Source of the DNA: a virus
Virus record (IMG/VR): IMGVR_UViG_3300049811_000333
Location: 16,633 to 80,632 of that record
Reading direction: 5' to 3' (one strand)
Length of the DNA: 64,000 nt
Positions 1-6,845 of this stretch are shown here, in pieces. The position numbers and the translations under genes were made by a program. Position 1 is the first letter of the stretch, and every line of letters begins with the position of its first letter. The notes beneath the pieces are model-generated. The model saw only the letters and a program-made list of their open reading frames with translations. It was not told the origin of the DNA and made no database searches.

Positions 1-155
1 AACTGCTTGGCGATGGCGCGGTTGTAAACCGTTGGAACGCGATCACTCTCAAGGTACTGCTTGTACCCAATCAGAGCTTCCTGGATCAGAGCGAATTCGA
101 GATCCGTAAGCTCCAGGTCGTCATCTTCCTCAGTCTTCTTCGTCTTCTTTGCCAC
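1..155 (-). CDS. Hypothetical protein, cut by window start
   Basis: Leftward reading frame that runs off the window edge; about 51 residues are visible. It begins at a GTG (155), reading M-A-K-K-T-K-K followed by an acidic stretch and then a helical segment with LEFALIQEAL. The start overlaps the last 26 bases of the gene upstream. No strong Shine-Dalgarno is visible, so the start is uncertain. I do not recognise the family. The Lys-rich then acidic N-terminus followed by a helix would fit a small DNA- or protein-binding protein, but that is only a guess. Confidence 0.45.
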   Translation of the reverse strand, partial: MAKKTKKTEEDDDLELTDLEFALIQEALIGYKQYLESDRVPTVYNRAIAKQ

Positions 156-441
156 GCTGTTCCCACTTTCTGGTTCCGAGGTCTCGCTTATCCTGGTCAC
201 GAGTGCAGATGGTTGCCCCGTAGCCAATGCGGACTGTGATGCCGGGCTTGCAGCCCTTCAATGTGAAGATCGCAATCTCGTTTGCAGCGTCCGGGTTCTT
301 CGCCAGGAAGGCCCGGCATGCGTCGTACTCAGGGTCCCTGGACTTCTCGACAACCAACTCCCCTTTATGGAAGACGTTGTAGCGATAGAACTTGAGGCCC
401 CATCTCTCCGGTGGGACCCGGACCATGTCGAACTCAATCAT
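130..441 (-). CDS. Hypothetical phage protein, 103 aa
   Basis: Small soluble protein of unknown function with a charged, acidic tail (ending KEDEED). ATG at 441 overlaps the exonuclease stop (ATGA), with GGAG a few bases upstream, so translation is probably coupled to that gene. It belongs to the leftward unit driven by the promoter at 961-989. No transmembrane segment or Cys motif is seen. Confidence 0.75.
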   Translation of the reverse strand: MIEFDMVRVPPERWGLKFYRYNVFHKGELVVEKSRDPEYDACRAFLAKNPDAANEIAIFTLKGCKPGITVRIGYGATICTRDQDKRDLGTRKWEQRGKEDEED

Positions 442-875
442 GCCGGAGCTCCAAAAATCATGTCGTCGGCGTAATAGGCGCAGAGCAAGGCTCGCGCATC
501 GCTGAGGGCATTATGAGGAATGGCCGGAAGCGGGTCGAGGTCACGCACCAGCCTCATCTCAAGATCCCCGACATCCCATTGGATGCCGTTCGGCTCTTGA
601 AGCAAATCCAAGAGATAGCCAAAATCAGCTGGCCAATCCGCGATGATTGGTTGCTCGCGATGCCTGTTGAGGAACGCCACGATGCGGCGCTTGATGATGA
701 TGTCGTCCTCTGGCTCCTGGTTGAGAACCGGGATGACGTTTTCGCGCACCCACTCATGGCACTTCCCAAGGTCAAAGTGGCGCACGCAGTAAACGCTGTC
801 GCCGCAGTCCGAGACCAGAGCGATGCTGATCAGATCTCCTTGGAAGTTAGTGAACTCGGTATCAAGGGCCAGCAT
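438..875 (-). CDS. DEDDh-type 3'-5' exonuclease
   Basis: Predicted RNase-H-fold 3'-5' exonuclease of 145 aa, likely acting on phage or host DNA or RNA. Motif I is seen at the N-terminus as L-A-L-D-T-E-F (Asp5 and Glu7). A motif III-like HxxxxD is seen as HNALSDA near the C-terminus. These are the metal-binding acids and the general-base His of DEDDh nucleases. I chose ATG 875 because it places motif I at residues 3-8 as in other small members; a GTG at 929 would add 18 low-complexity residues. It is the first gene of the leftward unit, opposite the prim-pol gene, which suggests a role in replication or nucleotide recycling. Substrate is unknown. Confidence 0.75.
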   Translation of the reverse strand: MLALDTEFTNFQGDLISIALVSDCGDSVYCVRHFDLGKCHEWVRENVIPVLNQEPEDDIIIKRRIVAFLNRHREQPIIADWPADFGYLLDLLQEPNGIQWDVGDLEMRLVRDLDPLPAIPHNALSDARALLCAYYADDMIFGAPA

Positions 876-960
876 GTGTGTTCCGGAAAAGGGCCGGGCA
901 TCCCTTCCGGGAGCCCGGCAGTCAGCCACAAGGAGGTGTCCCGAGCGCCGGGACCCTCAA

Positions 961-989
961 TCTATACGCCAGGTGTTTACCGGCGTCAA
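961..989 (-). promoter_or_regulatory. Leftward sigma70-like promoter
   Basis: On the minus strand, TTGACG, a 17-base spacer, then TATAGA, close to the sigma70 consensus with ideal spacing. It lies about 86 bases upstream of the exonuclease start. It overlaps an imperfect palindrome (CCAGGTGTTTAC..GTCAACACTGG, 969-995) that could be an operator. Confidence 0.7.
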
Positions 990-1439
990 CACTGGAAGCA
1001 TGCTCGCAGGTCACAATTTCGGAAATCCAAGATCAATTCTGACCTGCACAAGCGGGGAGGACGCGGCAGCGCCCGGACCCGCGCTTTCATGGGGAGGGGG
1101 CTACTCAAGTGTTTAAGAGTGCAGTGTCTATAAGGGGGAGGGGAGCTATATGGCAGCGCTCGCTACCGTTTCACTAGCGCTCGCTCAGCTCCCTTGATGA
1201 GTACGAGGAGCGTTATTAACTCGTCACTGCAAGTTGCAGGGCAGCGCCCTCAATCCGTTCCTGTGATCCTCGCCGTGGGCTCGGCTCTCAGTCACTACTT
1301 CCGTAGTAAGATGTTCGACATTTTGAATTTACAGATCAAGTTAAATTTCTGTAATGTTTCAGAACGCCTGCCAATTCAAGGCCTTGGCAACATGCCTACC
1401 CCATTGACACGCTTTTGCCGGGATCAACAACTACAGGTG
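990..1439. other. Divergent control region without genes
   Basis: About 450 bases between the two face-to-face promoters. No reading frame here has a convincing start, ribosome site or protein-like composition. AT content rises around 1310-1360. Direct repeats of CAGGTGTT occur at 970 and 1434, next to the leftward and rightward promoters, so the region may hold operators for coordinated control. Confidence 0.4.
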
Positions 1440-1468
1440 TTGACACCACCGCTCGCATTGTGCATATT
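1440..1468 (+). promoter_or_regulatory. Rightward sigma70-like promoter
   Basis: TTGACA (perfect -35), a 17-base spacer, and CATATT. It stands 26 bases before the ATG of the first rightward gene at 1495. The -35 overlaps ACAGGTGTTGACACC, which resembles the sequence inside the leftward promoter and suggests one regulator for both. Confidence 0.65.
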
Positions 1469-1494
1469 CTCCTGGTGCTTTGAGAGGGGCGGGG

Positions 1495-2004
1495 ATGCCA
1501 AGCCTGGCGGGGAAACTGTCTGCGATCCTGGATACCTACCAGCCGCCTGTTGGCGTCCGGGTCAGTCATCCCGTGGAGTTCCTATGGAAGCGCGGGGTTC
1601 TGGACCCTGTGCAATACGCCGCCGCCAATGCTTTCCGCGCGGACTACGAGTGCGCTGTTGGTGATAGCTCCGCCCCCATCGTGAACTGGGGGGCTTTTGA
1701 GTCCATGGCCCTCACGGACAACCCGGACCTCCTTGGCGGTCGTCACAAGTCTTCGATGCGGGTTGCGCGCCCCCCTGCCGGGCCCCGGCCAATCGTTGAT
1801 GCCCGGAAGACCCTCTTCAATCTCCGCTGGAGCCTTGGCCATTTCGGTTTCCAGGTGATGCGCGCGGTTTGCGGCCTGGGGATCCCCATCGTGGTGGTCT
1901 CCAGAGAAATCTCCCTGGACAAGAACATCGTTGGCCACCGCCTCCGGGAAGCCCTCTGGGACGCCGCCGATTATTACGGCTTCACCGAGGAGGTCCCGGA
2001 ATGA
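1495..2004 (+). CDS. Hypothetical replication-associated protein (possibly DUF6456-like)
   Basis: 169-aa protein, first gene of the rightward replication unit. The central and C-terminal part contains FRADYE..NW and a later ARxxLxxxxxxLG..GxxVMxxVCGxGxP segment ending in LREALWDAADYYGF. This pattern reminds me of the DUF6456 domain of alphaproteobacterial plasmid and phage replication proteins, but the match is from memory and weak. ATG 1495 is preceded by a purine-rich GAGAGGGGCGGGG stretch. Its stop overlaps the prim-pol start (ATGA), which implies a linked role. Confidence 0.7.
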   Translation: MPSLAGKLSAILDTYQPPVGVRVSHPVEFLWKRGVLDPVQYAAANAFRADYECAVGDSSAPIVNWGAFESMALTDNPDLLGGRHKSSMRVARPPAGPRPIVDARKTLFNLRWSLGHFGFQVMRAVCGLGIPIVVVSREISLDKNIVGHRLREALWDAADYYGFTEEVPE

Positions 2005-2762
2005 GGCTGGCACAAATGGCAGAGCCGTACCTGGCTCTGAAATGGCCGATCTTCCCGGTCAAGGACAAGCGCCCATTGGTGTCCGGCGGTTACAAGGCCG
2101 CGTCCGTCGACCCTCGGGTGATCGAGGATTGGTCGCGGCGGTTCCCTGGCTGCAACATCGCCGTCGCCACAGGTCGGATTTCCGGGATTGTTGTCGTGGA
2201 TGTTGATGGCCCCCCAGGAGAACAAACCCTCCTGGCCTTGGCTGACGAGGGGATCGTGATCGACAGCCCGCTCCAGTCCCTGACTGGACGCGGGCGGCAC
2301 ATGATCTTCAAGTACGACAAGGGCATGAAGTGTTCCATCGGAAAGCTCGGCCCCGGACTGGATGTCAGGGCCGATGGCGGGAGCTTCACGGTTCCTCCCT
2401 CCGTCCATCACAGCGGCAAACGCTACGAGTGGGTCGCGGACCCGCTGACGACGCCGATCCCGCACTTCCCGTTGTCGGCCCTGCTCTACCTCTACCGGCC
2501 GAAAGCCCGTCCCACCTGGGGCGGGGCACCAAGTGTGTCCCTATCGGAAATTGTTGGTCGGGTTGCGTCTGCGGTGCCCGGGACCCGGAACGCGGAGCTC
2601 AACAGTGCCGCCTACATGGCCGGGAAGCTCGTCCGGCACGGGAAAATCTCGGAAGACGAAGCAGAGCACACCCTGGTGGAAGCGGGCCTGGCCATCGGCC
2701 TGGACCGTCACGAATGCCAATCAACAGTGAGGAGCGGCCTGAGAGCCGGACAGGAGGAGTAG
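2001..2762 (+). CDS. Bifunctional DNA primase/polymerase (prim-pol, AEP superfamily)
   Basis: 253-aa protein with the N-terminal prim-pol domain of archaeo-eukaryotic primases, which makes primers and extends DNA during phage or plasmid replication. Seen: Y-L-x-L-K-W-P-x-F-P-V at the start, NIAVATG, then VVVDVDG (catalytic Asp pair near residues 67-69), and GRGRH, which supplies the basic and His active-site residues. The remaining 90 residues form a small helical tail (TRNAELNSAAYMAGKLV), typical of the linker that normally precedes a helicase. The helicase itself is absent here, so it must be a separate protein or supplied by the host. ATG overlaps the upstream stop. Confidence 0.85.
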   Translation: MRLAQMAEPYLALKWPIFPVKDKRPLVSGGYKAASVDPRVIEDWSRRFPGCNIAVATGRISGIVVVDVDGPPGEQTLLALADEGIVIDSPLQSLTGRGRHMIFKYDKGMKCSIGKLGPGLDVRADGGSFTVPPSVHHSGKRYEWVADPLTTPIPHFPLSALLYLYRPKARPTWGGAPSVSLSEIVGRVASAVPGTRNAELNSAAYMAGKLVRHGKISEDEAEHTLVEAGLAIGLDRHECQSTVRSGLRAGQEE

Positions 2763-2971
2763 TGAAGGAATTTAGGATCAAGGAAGACGTCATCGATGAC
2801 GACGTGATTTGCGAGGAGATTTTCGTCGAGCAGTATGAGTCCGAAGGGGCCGTGTTTATCGGCCAGACTGATGAGGACGAGAATGGTCCTGTTCTCCAAA
2901 TGCACATGCTGACCGTGGCGCAAGCCCGGAAGCTGCGGGACGCGCTCAATGAGATCGTGGGGACGGCATGA
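2762..2971 (+). CDS. Small acidic hypothetical protein, 69 aa
   Basis: GTG start overlapping the prim-pol stop, with a strong AGGAGGAG eight bases upstream. Acidic protein (VIDDDVICEEIF) ending in a helix with QARKLRDALNEI. No known family recognised. Position right after the primase suggests an accessory replication or host-takeover role, by inference only. Confidence 0.75.
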   Translation: MKEFRIKEDVIDDDVICEEIFVEQYESEGAVFIGQTDEDENGPVLQMHMLTVAQARKLRDALNEIVGTA

Positions 2972-3168
2972 AGAAGAAGCCTCTGTCGCAGCGCCTGGAT
3001 CAATTGAAGGCTGTCCGTGACATTGCCACCAGCGCTGGCAATCACGACGACGAATACAGCCGTGGTCTCGCCAACGGCATCATCCTGGCCGTGGCCGTCA
3101 TGGAGGCCAAGGACCCGGAGTACCTCGGAAAGGAGAAAGGGCCATGGACTGGTTCGGAGACATCCTGA
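2968..3168 (+). CDS. Small hypothetical protein, 66 aa
   Basis: ATGA overlap with the gene before. Charged N-terminus (MKKK), helical, with SRGLANGIILAVAVMEAKDPEYLG, a pattern I associate with small phage proteins of unknown function. The last 25 bases overlap the membrane microprotein at 3144. Confidence 0.75.
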   Translation: MKKKPLSQRLDQLKAVRDIATSAGNHDDEYSRGLANGIILAVAVMEAKDPEYLGKEKGPWTGSETS

Positions 3169-3224
3169 TGCTGGGTGGGATCATCGTGCTCCTGGCCATC
3201 ACCATCACCTTGAGCGGGGGCTGA
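3144..3224 (+). CDS. 26-aa membrane microprotein
   Basis: Very short gene with a strong AAGGAGAAAGG site before its ATG. After MDWFGD comes one hydrophobic segment of about 17 residues (LMLGGIIVLLAITITL), predicted to span the membrane. It is tightly packed: it overlaps the gene before it, and its TGA directly abuts the GTG of the gene after it. Function unknown; single-span microproteins of this kind can modulate host membrane enzymes. Confidence 0.6.
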   Translation: MDWFGDILMLGGIIVLLAITITLSGG

Positions 3225-3452
3225 GTGCCGTACAAGATCGACGGCATGATCGATGAGGCCTGCAAGCTCAAGTGCTGCAAATTGTGTAAGCACAGCTGGC
3301 TGCCATGGGATCAGGATTACGGATTTTGCAAGCATGCCAAGAACGCCTTCGGGCCCTTCCCGAAGCGGATTGCGGAGCTTGATACCTGTGATCACTGGGA
3401 ATGCTCTGGGTCCGCACAAACCCCTGACAAACATCAAGACAAGCCAGATTGA
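3225..3452 (+). CDS. Cys-rich (zinc-binding-like) small protein
   Basis: 75 aa, GTG start immediately after the preceding TGA. Eight Cys and several His are arranged as CKLKCCKLCKHSW..CKHA..CDHWEC, a spacing that suggests one or two metal-binding knuckles. Probably a small zinc protein that binds nucleic acid or protein. Not matched to a named family. Its stop codon overlaps the -35 of the next promoter. Confidence 0.7.
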   Translation: MPYKIDGMIDEACKLKCCKLCKHSWLPWDQDYGFCKHAKNAFGPFPKRIAELDTCDHWECSGSAQTPDKHQDKPD

Positions 3453-3476
3453 CAGGTTTGTGCCGGTGCATACAAT
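3449..3476 (+). promoter_or_regulatory. Sigma70-like promoter
   Basis: TTGACA (perfect -35), a 16-base spacer, and TACAAT. It overlaps the stop codon of the Cys-rich gene and lies about 70 bases before ATG 3545, so the next gene can be expressed independently. Confidence 0.7.
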
Positions 3477-3544
3477 CAGCAGGCTCTAGGTATTATACCT
3501 GAGCCTTTTTCGATAAGATATTGAGCCATAACGGGAGGAAAAGC

Positions 3545-3943
3545 ATGCAGAGAAGGGCGGCCAGCCTGACGTTGGGGGACCTGGGCCCCACGCTGACGGA
3601 GGTCTTTTGGGATAACGGACGCTGGTCGACACAGTCCCAGGATTTCGATGACGACGACGCCGCTAAGGAGGCTTGGAACAAGCTGAAGCTGAGGGGATAC
3701 CTGGTCGCCAACGAGGGGTATCTCTGGGTGGATCAGAGCCCGGACATGGTCTCGGTATCCTCTGACGGCGGCGCCGGACATCTCTTCCTCATCCTCGACG
3801 AGGAGAACCCGAACACGAGTTCCATTGGCTTCATCTCGAACGCCGCCTGGATCGTGGAGAACGGAATGGGATTTCTGGAGCTCACTGCCATGAAATACCG
3901 GGAAACCCAGGAACAGGGCGGGAACATCGCGGCCATCAACTGA
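3545..3943 (+). CDS. Hypothetical protein, 132 aa
   Basis: ATG 3545 follows GGGAGGAAAAGC and so was chosen over an upstream in-frame ATG at 3521. Mixed alpha/beta protein with a winged-helix-like segment (KEAWNKLKLRGYLV) and a strand-rich second half containing GHLFLILDEENP. No family recognised. It has its own promoter at 3449-3476 and is the last protein gene before the terminator at 4097. Confidence 0.75.
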   Translation: MQRRAASLTLGDLGPTLTEVFWDNGRWSTQSQDFDDDDAAKEAWNKLKLRGYLVANEGYLWVDQSPDMVSVSSDGGAGHLFLILDEENPNTSSIGFISNAAWIVENGMGFLELTAMKYRETQEQGGNIAAIN

Positions 3944-4013
3944 TGGCCGTTGACATGGCATCACTCGCAGATTACCAGTGCGGCGCCGTCACTTGCGGCA
4001 TCCCGGCACCGGT

Positions 4014-4052
4014 CGGAGCGTAGCGCAGCCTGGTAGCGCACTTGCTTCGGGA
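4014..4052 (+). other. 5' half of a tRNA-Pro(CGG): attachment-site candidate
   Basis: The 39 bases match tRNA-Pro positions 1-38 exactly in layout: acceptor strand CGGAGCG, TA, D-arm GCGC..GCGC, anticodon strand CTTGC and loop TTCGGGA (anticodon CGG). The expected 3' strand GCAAG, T-arm and acceptor complement are missing; unrelated sequence begins right after the loop. A break at the anticodon loop is where many tyrosine integrases cross over, and an integrase gene lies 4.3 kb away. It may be attP or attL, or a relic of a recombination event. Confidence 0.5.
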
Positions 4053-4096
4053 GATTGTGCGCTGTCTTCTGAAAAGTACAGCAATATCAACGAAAG

Positions 4097-4124
4097 ACGG
4101 GCGGTGAAAACCGCCCGTTTTTTT
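4097..4124 (+). terminator. Rho-independent terminator
   Basis: Stem ACGGGCGG / CCGCCCGT (8 bp) with a TGAAAA loop, followed by seven T. It ends the rightward unit and any RNA that contains the half tRNA-Pro. Confidence 0.85.
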
Positions 4125-4152
4125 ATTTCGACAGGTTATTCCCAAGAAACCA

Positions 4153-4581
4153 TTAATCCAGTGTGCGGTACTTCTGTGAGCGGATCTCTGAGATGTAGGC
4201 TTCCGAAATTCCCGTCATTCGGGAGAGCTCACGGCCAGAGACCTTTGAGGCGCGGACCGCATTAATGATGTCGCGCGGGTACTTCCTTTCGCCGTATGGG
4301 CGATGGGTGCGTCCCTTTCGGGATCGGTCTGAGTTGTTGTCGCCGTTGGTGCCTAGAAAGAGATGTTCGATGCACACGCAGGGGCGGTTGTCGCAACGGT
4401 GCAGCACGTTCATCCCAGCCGGGATTGGGCCATTGACGGCTTCCCACATGAGGCGGTGGGCGCGCTTGTTGCCAAGTCGCCCGTATCCTTTTTCAGTGAG
4501 GGTGCCTGTCCACTCAAGGCACCCGGTCTTTTCGTTGCGTTTGGTGTGCTTAAGAAGCCTGGTAAGCAGGTCTCGGTTCAT
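4153..4581 (-). CDS. HNH endonuclease with C-terminal helix-turn-helix
   Basis: 142 aa, start ATG 4581 overlapping the upstream stop. N-terminal RNExTGCLEWTG segment (zinc-linked HNH_3 type), then the HNH core NVLHRCDNRPCVCIEHLFLGTNGDNN with both His and the Asn. The C-terminal KVSGRELSRMTGISEAYISEI is a small DNA-binding helix-turn-helix. This is the architecture of free-standing homing endonucleases of phages, which cut DNA at a recognition site and spread by repair. It is a paralogue of the protein at 4889-5362. Last gene of the long leftward array. Confidence 0.85.
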   Translation of the reverse strand: MNRDLLTRLLKHTKRNEKTGCLEWTGTLTEKGYGRLGNKRAHRLMWEAVNGPIPAGMNVLHRCDNRPCVCIEHLFLGTNGDNNSDRSRKGRTHRPYGERKYPRDIINAVRASKVSGRELSRMTGISEAYISEIRSQKYRTLD

Positions 4582-4892
4582 AGAACTTGGTAAACCTCCG
4601 TCTTCCGGGCGTTCGACCGCGGACCCTTCATGTTGACGTAGGTGCCGGTTCCGACGATCACCCTCTGGCGCTTCAGCCACGAGATGAACGCGCCCCAGGC
4701 GTTGTGATGGTGGGGGCGAAGATCCCTGGCCTCACAGGCCAGACGAATGTCTTCGCCTGTCACCTTCTGACCCTTCATGGAGCGCACCACCTTGGCGGAT
4801 CCAGCTTTCCAGTCGTCCGGGGCACGGCTGTAAACCCGGTCCAGGGCTTCATCCCGCATCTGGGTAGCCGCGCACTCTTTGTAGATACTCAT
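4578..4892 (-). CDS. Hypothetical protein, 104 aa (winged-helix-like)
   Basis: Start ATG 4892 preceded by GAGGGAGAAC and overlapping the stop of the upstream HNH gene. Helical, basic, with VTGEDIRLACEARDLRPHHHNAWGAFISWLKRQRVIVGTGTYVNM; this helix-helix-strand order resembles a winged-helix DNA-binding fold of the kind found in phage Nin-type proteins. Function unknown. It sits between two HNH genes, so it could be their cargo or an older resident flanked by them. Confidence 0.7.
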   Translation of the reverse strand: MSIYKECAATQMRDEALDRVYSRAPDDWKAGSAKVVRSMKGQKVTGEDIRLACEARDLRPHHHNAWGAFISWLKRQRVIVGTGTYVNMKGPRSNARKTEVYQVL

Positions 4893-5362
4893 GTCACACG
4901 TTCTCCCTCGTCGATTCTTGGCTCCACACGTTTCCATGACTTCCCCTTCCCGATCCTGGTGATCATGGATCCGGAGACGCCGTAGTCGGGCGCAATTGCC
5001 CCCGGCTTCTCGCCCCGGAGAAGCCGGGCTTTGATCACTGCCACCTTCTCCGGATCGAGCTTGTTGCCGAGGTGGGCCTTGCCGCGTCCGCGTTCGTCAC
5101 GAATGCGCGACCGCTCAGCCTTGGTGGCTAGGAACAGATGTCCGGGCTCGACGCAGGCGCGGTTTTCGCAGTCGATGCCGACCACGACGTCGTCCGGGAG
5201 ATCGCCATTGTGCAGATACCAGGACACCCTGGCCGCCGTGGTGTTGATGCCGCGGAACTTCACGACGGCCCGCCCGGCCGGGGTTTTGGCTCCGGTCCAT
5301 TCCAGGCATCCGGTTTGCTCGTTGCGCTGGGTATGACTGAGGAAACGGGCCAGCTCACTCAT
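4889..5362 (-). CDS. HNH-family protein, first catalytic His replaced
   Basis: 157 aa. Same N-terminal layout as the 4153-4581 protein (RNEQTGCLEWTG) and the same HLFLAT helix, followed by a C-terminal DYGVSGSMITRI helix-turn-helix. Where the paralogue has LHRCDNRPC, this has GIDCENRAC, so the first His of the HNH motif is missing. It may be an inactive or altered nuclease kept for DNA binding. Overlaps its neighbours at both ends (ATGA and 8 bases). Confidence 0.8.
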   Translation of the reverse strand: MSELARFLSHTQRNEQTGCLEWTGAKTPAGRAVVKFRGINTTAARVSWYLHNGDLPDDVVVGIDCENRACVEPGHLFLATKAERSRIRDERGRGKAHLGNKLDPEKVAVIKARLLRGEKPGAIAPDYGVSGSMITRIGKGKSWKRVEPRIDEGERVT

Positions 5363-5600
5363 CTGTGCCCTCGCACACCACCTCCAGGAACTGGACCCGG
5401 ACTTTGACGATGCCGCATCCCTGCCAACAGCGATTGTGTTCCTTCAGATCCTCAATGCTTGGATAGACGCGGTTGCCGCCAGATGCGCAACCAAGCTCGC
5501 ACTCCCAGTCGACGAGGTCCATATAGCAGTCGATGAAGGTGTCGTCCTTGTTAACCCGGAACATGGGGAAGGCGGCATCAGGCACTGCGTTATTAGTCAT
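5355..5600 (-). CDS. Hypothetical protein, 81 aa
   Basis: Start ATG 5600. Contains five Cys (CYMDLVDWECELGCASGG, CWQGCG), possibly metal-binding. Ends in a strand-rich segment VKVRVQFLEVV. The last 8 bases overlap the HNH-like gene. No family recognised. Confidence 0.75.
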   Translation of the reverse strand: MTNNAVPDAAFPMFRVNKDDTFIDCYMDLVDWECELGCASGGNRVYPSIEDLKEHNRCWQGCGIVKVRVQFLEVVCEGTDE

Positions 5601-5627
5601 TCCTGTCTCCAGCCGATGATTGCGCAG

Positions 5628-5816
5628 TCAACATTCGTTATCACTCGACTCCATCAGGCTGCTCTCATGCACGTTATAGAGATGCTCCGGATACGACACG
5701 TCGTACCTGTACCCGTAGCCAGATGGGTCCTTATCAACGCAGGTGATGACGCACACCTTGCCTTTGAAATAGTCAACGACGACCCTGTCGCCGACCTTGA
5801 ATCTTGGCTCTTTCAT
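5628..5816 (-). CDS. Small SH3-like hypothetical protein, 62 aa
   Basis: KVGDRVVVDYFKGKVCVITCVDKD at the N-terminus has the strand pattern of a KOW/SH3-like barrel. This is common in small phage proteins that bind nucleic acid or protein. ATG 5816; ends 2 bases before the next gene region. Function unknown. Confidence 0.7.
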   Translation of the reverse strand: MKEPRFKVGDRVVVDYFKGKVCVITCVDKDPSGYGYRYDVSYPEHLYNVHESSLMESSDNEC

Positions 5817-5818
5817 TT

Positions 5819-6133
5819 CTATTCCTCATTGTCCAAGAGGCTGTCGAGGTAGTCTTCCTCGGCTTGGGTCCAGCCCCTGTTCTTTGGCTTCTTGCGCCGC
5901 TTGTCCGGGATCACGCGCTGCCGGTACTTCTTGGTGCCGAGGTCCTTGGCCTCGTCGCTGCGCTTCTTGGTGAAGATCTTGAGTGTCCGGCAGTCGTCCT
6001 GGAGCGAGAACGTCATGTCAACATCCCAGAGCTCCAATGCCCTGCCTTCGTCGCTGACGACGGTAAGGCGCGTCACTTTCGGAACGCACGCCTTCAGGAC
6101 GGCCTCGCAGGCCTCAGCTTCCGTGCCTCTCAT
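5819..6133 (-). CDS. Hypothetical basic protein, 104 aa
   Basis: ATG 6133 has GGAGG upstream and was preferred to a TTG two codons earlier. N-terminal alpha/beta half, then a Lys/Arg-rich linker (KKRSDEAKDLGTKKYRQR..DKRRKKPKNR) and an acidic tail. The DLGTKKYRQR segment resembles DLGTRKWEQR near the end of the protein at 130-441, so the two may be distant paralogues. Confidence 0.75.
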   Translation of the reverse strand: MRGTEAEACEAVLKACVPKVTRLTVVSDEGRALELWDVDMTFSLQDDCRTLKIFTKKRSDEAKDLGTKKYRQRVIPDKRRKKPKNRGWTQAEEDYLDSLLDNEE

Positions 6134-6347
6134 TGGCAAGCCTCCATTCCAGGTTCCGGATTTCTTGCTCTAGCTCTTTGACCTTGACTCGGAGCTCGTC
6201 GCGCTCCTGGCCAACCATCATGTCCCAGTATTTCGACATCGCCTGCTCTGCTTCCCGGATGCTGGAGGCGATGACCGCCTCGAAGTAGTTCGGAGGCGTG
6301 AACATCAGCCGGGCCACCAGGATCTTGGCTCTGGCCTCAGGTGTCAT
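6114..6347 (-). CDS. Small coiled-coil protein, 77 aa
   Basis: Helical N-terminal half (ARAKILVARLMFTPPNYFEAVIASSIREAEQAM), then a predicted coiled coil (ERDELRVKVKELEQEIRNLEWRLANE). It overlaps the next gene by 20 bases. Likely a small oligomer-forming accessory protein; specific role unknown. Confidence 0.75.
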   Translation of the reverse strand: MTPEARAKILVARLMFTPPNYFEAVIASSIREAEQAMSKYWDMMVGQERDELRVKVKELEQEIRNLEWRLANERHGS

Positions 6348-6567
6348 TTTTGATTTTCCCCTGAGCGATCATGGCGTCGGCGATGGCATAGGCGCCCTTT
6401 GCAATCTCTTCGGCTGTAGGCATGGCGTGCTTTGGGATAAAAGCTGCGCCGATGCCCATGACGGCCTGACCAGCGAACCAGTCCCGGAGAGACATGCCGT
6501 ACTCTGCGGCACTGTATTCGGTCCCTGGGATCGGGAAGGCTGTGCCGCCGCAATCGATTTTAGCCAT
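6337..6567 (-). CDS. Conserved phage protein with MSLRDWFAGQA motif
   Basis: 76 aa. The GGTAFPIPG..GMSLRDWFAGQAVMGIGAAF layout with a C-terminal EIAKGAYAIADAMIAQG helix is seen in many small proteins of proteobacterial temperate phages. Function is not known to me. ATG 6567, 11-base overlap with the following gene. Confidence 0.8.
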   Translation of the reverse strand: MAKIDCGGTAFPIPGTEYSAAEYGMSLRDWFAGQAVMGIGAAFIPKHAMPTAEEIAKGAYAIADAMIAQGKIKNDT

Positions 6568-6724
6568 CTTGCATCTCCACCAGTTTGCAGAGAGCGGCGA
6601 ACCCGCCGATCCCGATAGAGGCGCCAGCCAGGAAGCTGGCGCCGAATGCGAGGAAGATCACGCCGCAGAGGGCGCAGATGATGGGCTCAGCGAACGCCTG
6701 GAGATACGCAGTCGCCATTGACAT
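6560..6724 (-). CDS. Small membrane protein, 54 aa
   Basis: ATG 6724 preceded by GGAAAGG. Residues from about 12 to 45 are strongly hydrophobic (PIICALCGVIFLAFGASFLAGASIGIGGFAAL) and could form one long or two short membrane spans. Overlaps the preceding lipoprotein-like gene by 38 bases, so a second ATG at 6718 is also possible. Function unknown. Confidence 0.6.
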   Translation of the reverse strand: MSMATAYLQAFAEPIICALCGVIFLAFGASFLAGASIGIGGFAALCKLVEMQDG

Positions 6725-6845
6725 AATCCTTTCCGGAATTGACGCAGAAGCGCACCACGTCAGCTTCAAAAACGGCCCTCATGCAGCTGCTAGCGGCCAA
6801 CAAGACCGCAAAGCAGCAGACAAGCCAGAGGATCGATCTGTCCAT
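6687..6845 (-). CDS. Small exported or membrane-anchored protein, 52 aa
   Basis: Start ATG 6845 with GGAGGG upstream. N-terminal signal-like segment (ILWLVCCFAVLLAASSC) ends with a Cys in a weak lipobox context. The mature part has two further Cys. Could be a lipoprotein, but the residue three before the Cys is Ala instead of Leu. Function unknown. Confidence 0.6.
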   Translation of the reverse strand: MDRSILWLVCCFAVLLAASSCMRAVFEADVVRFCVNSGKDYVNGDCVSPGVR

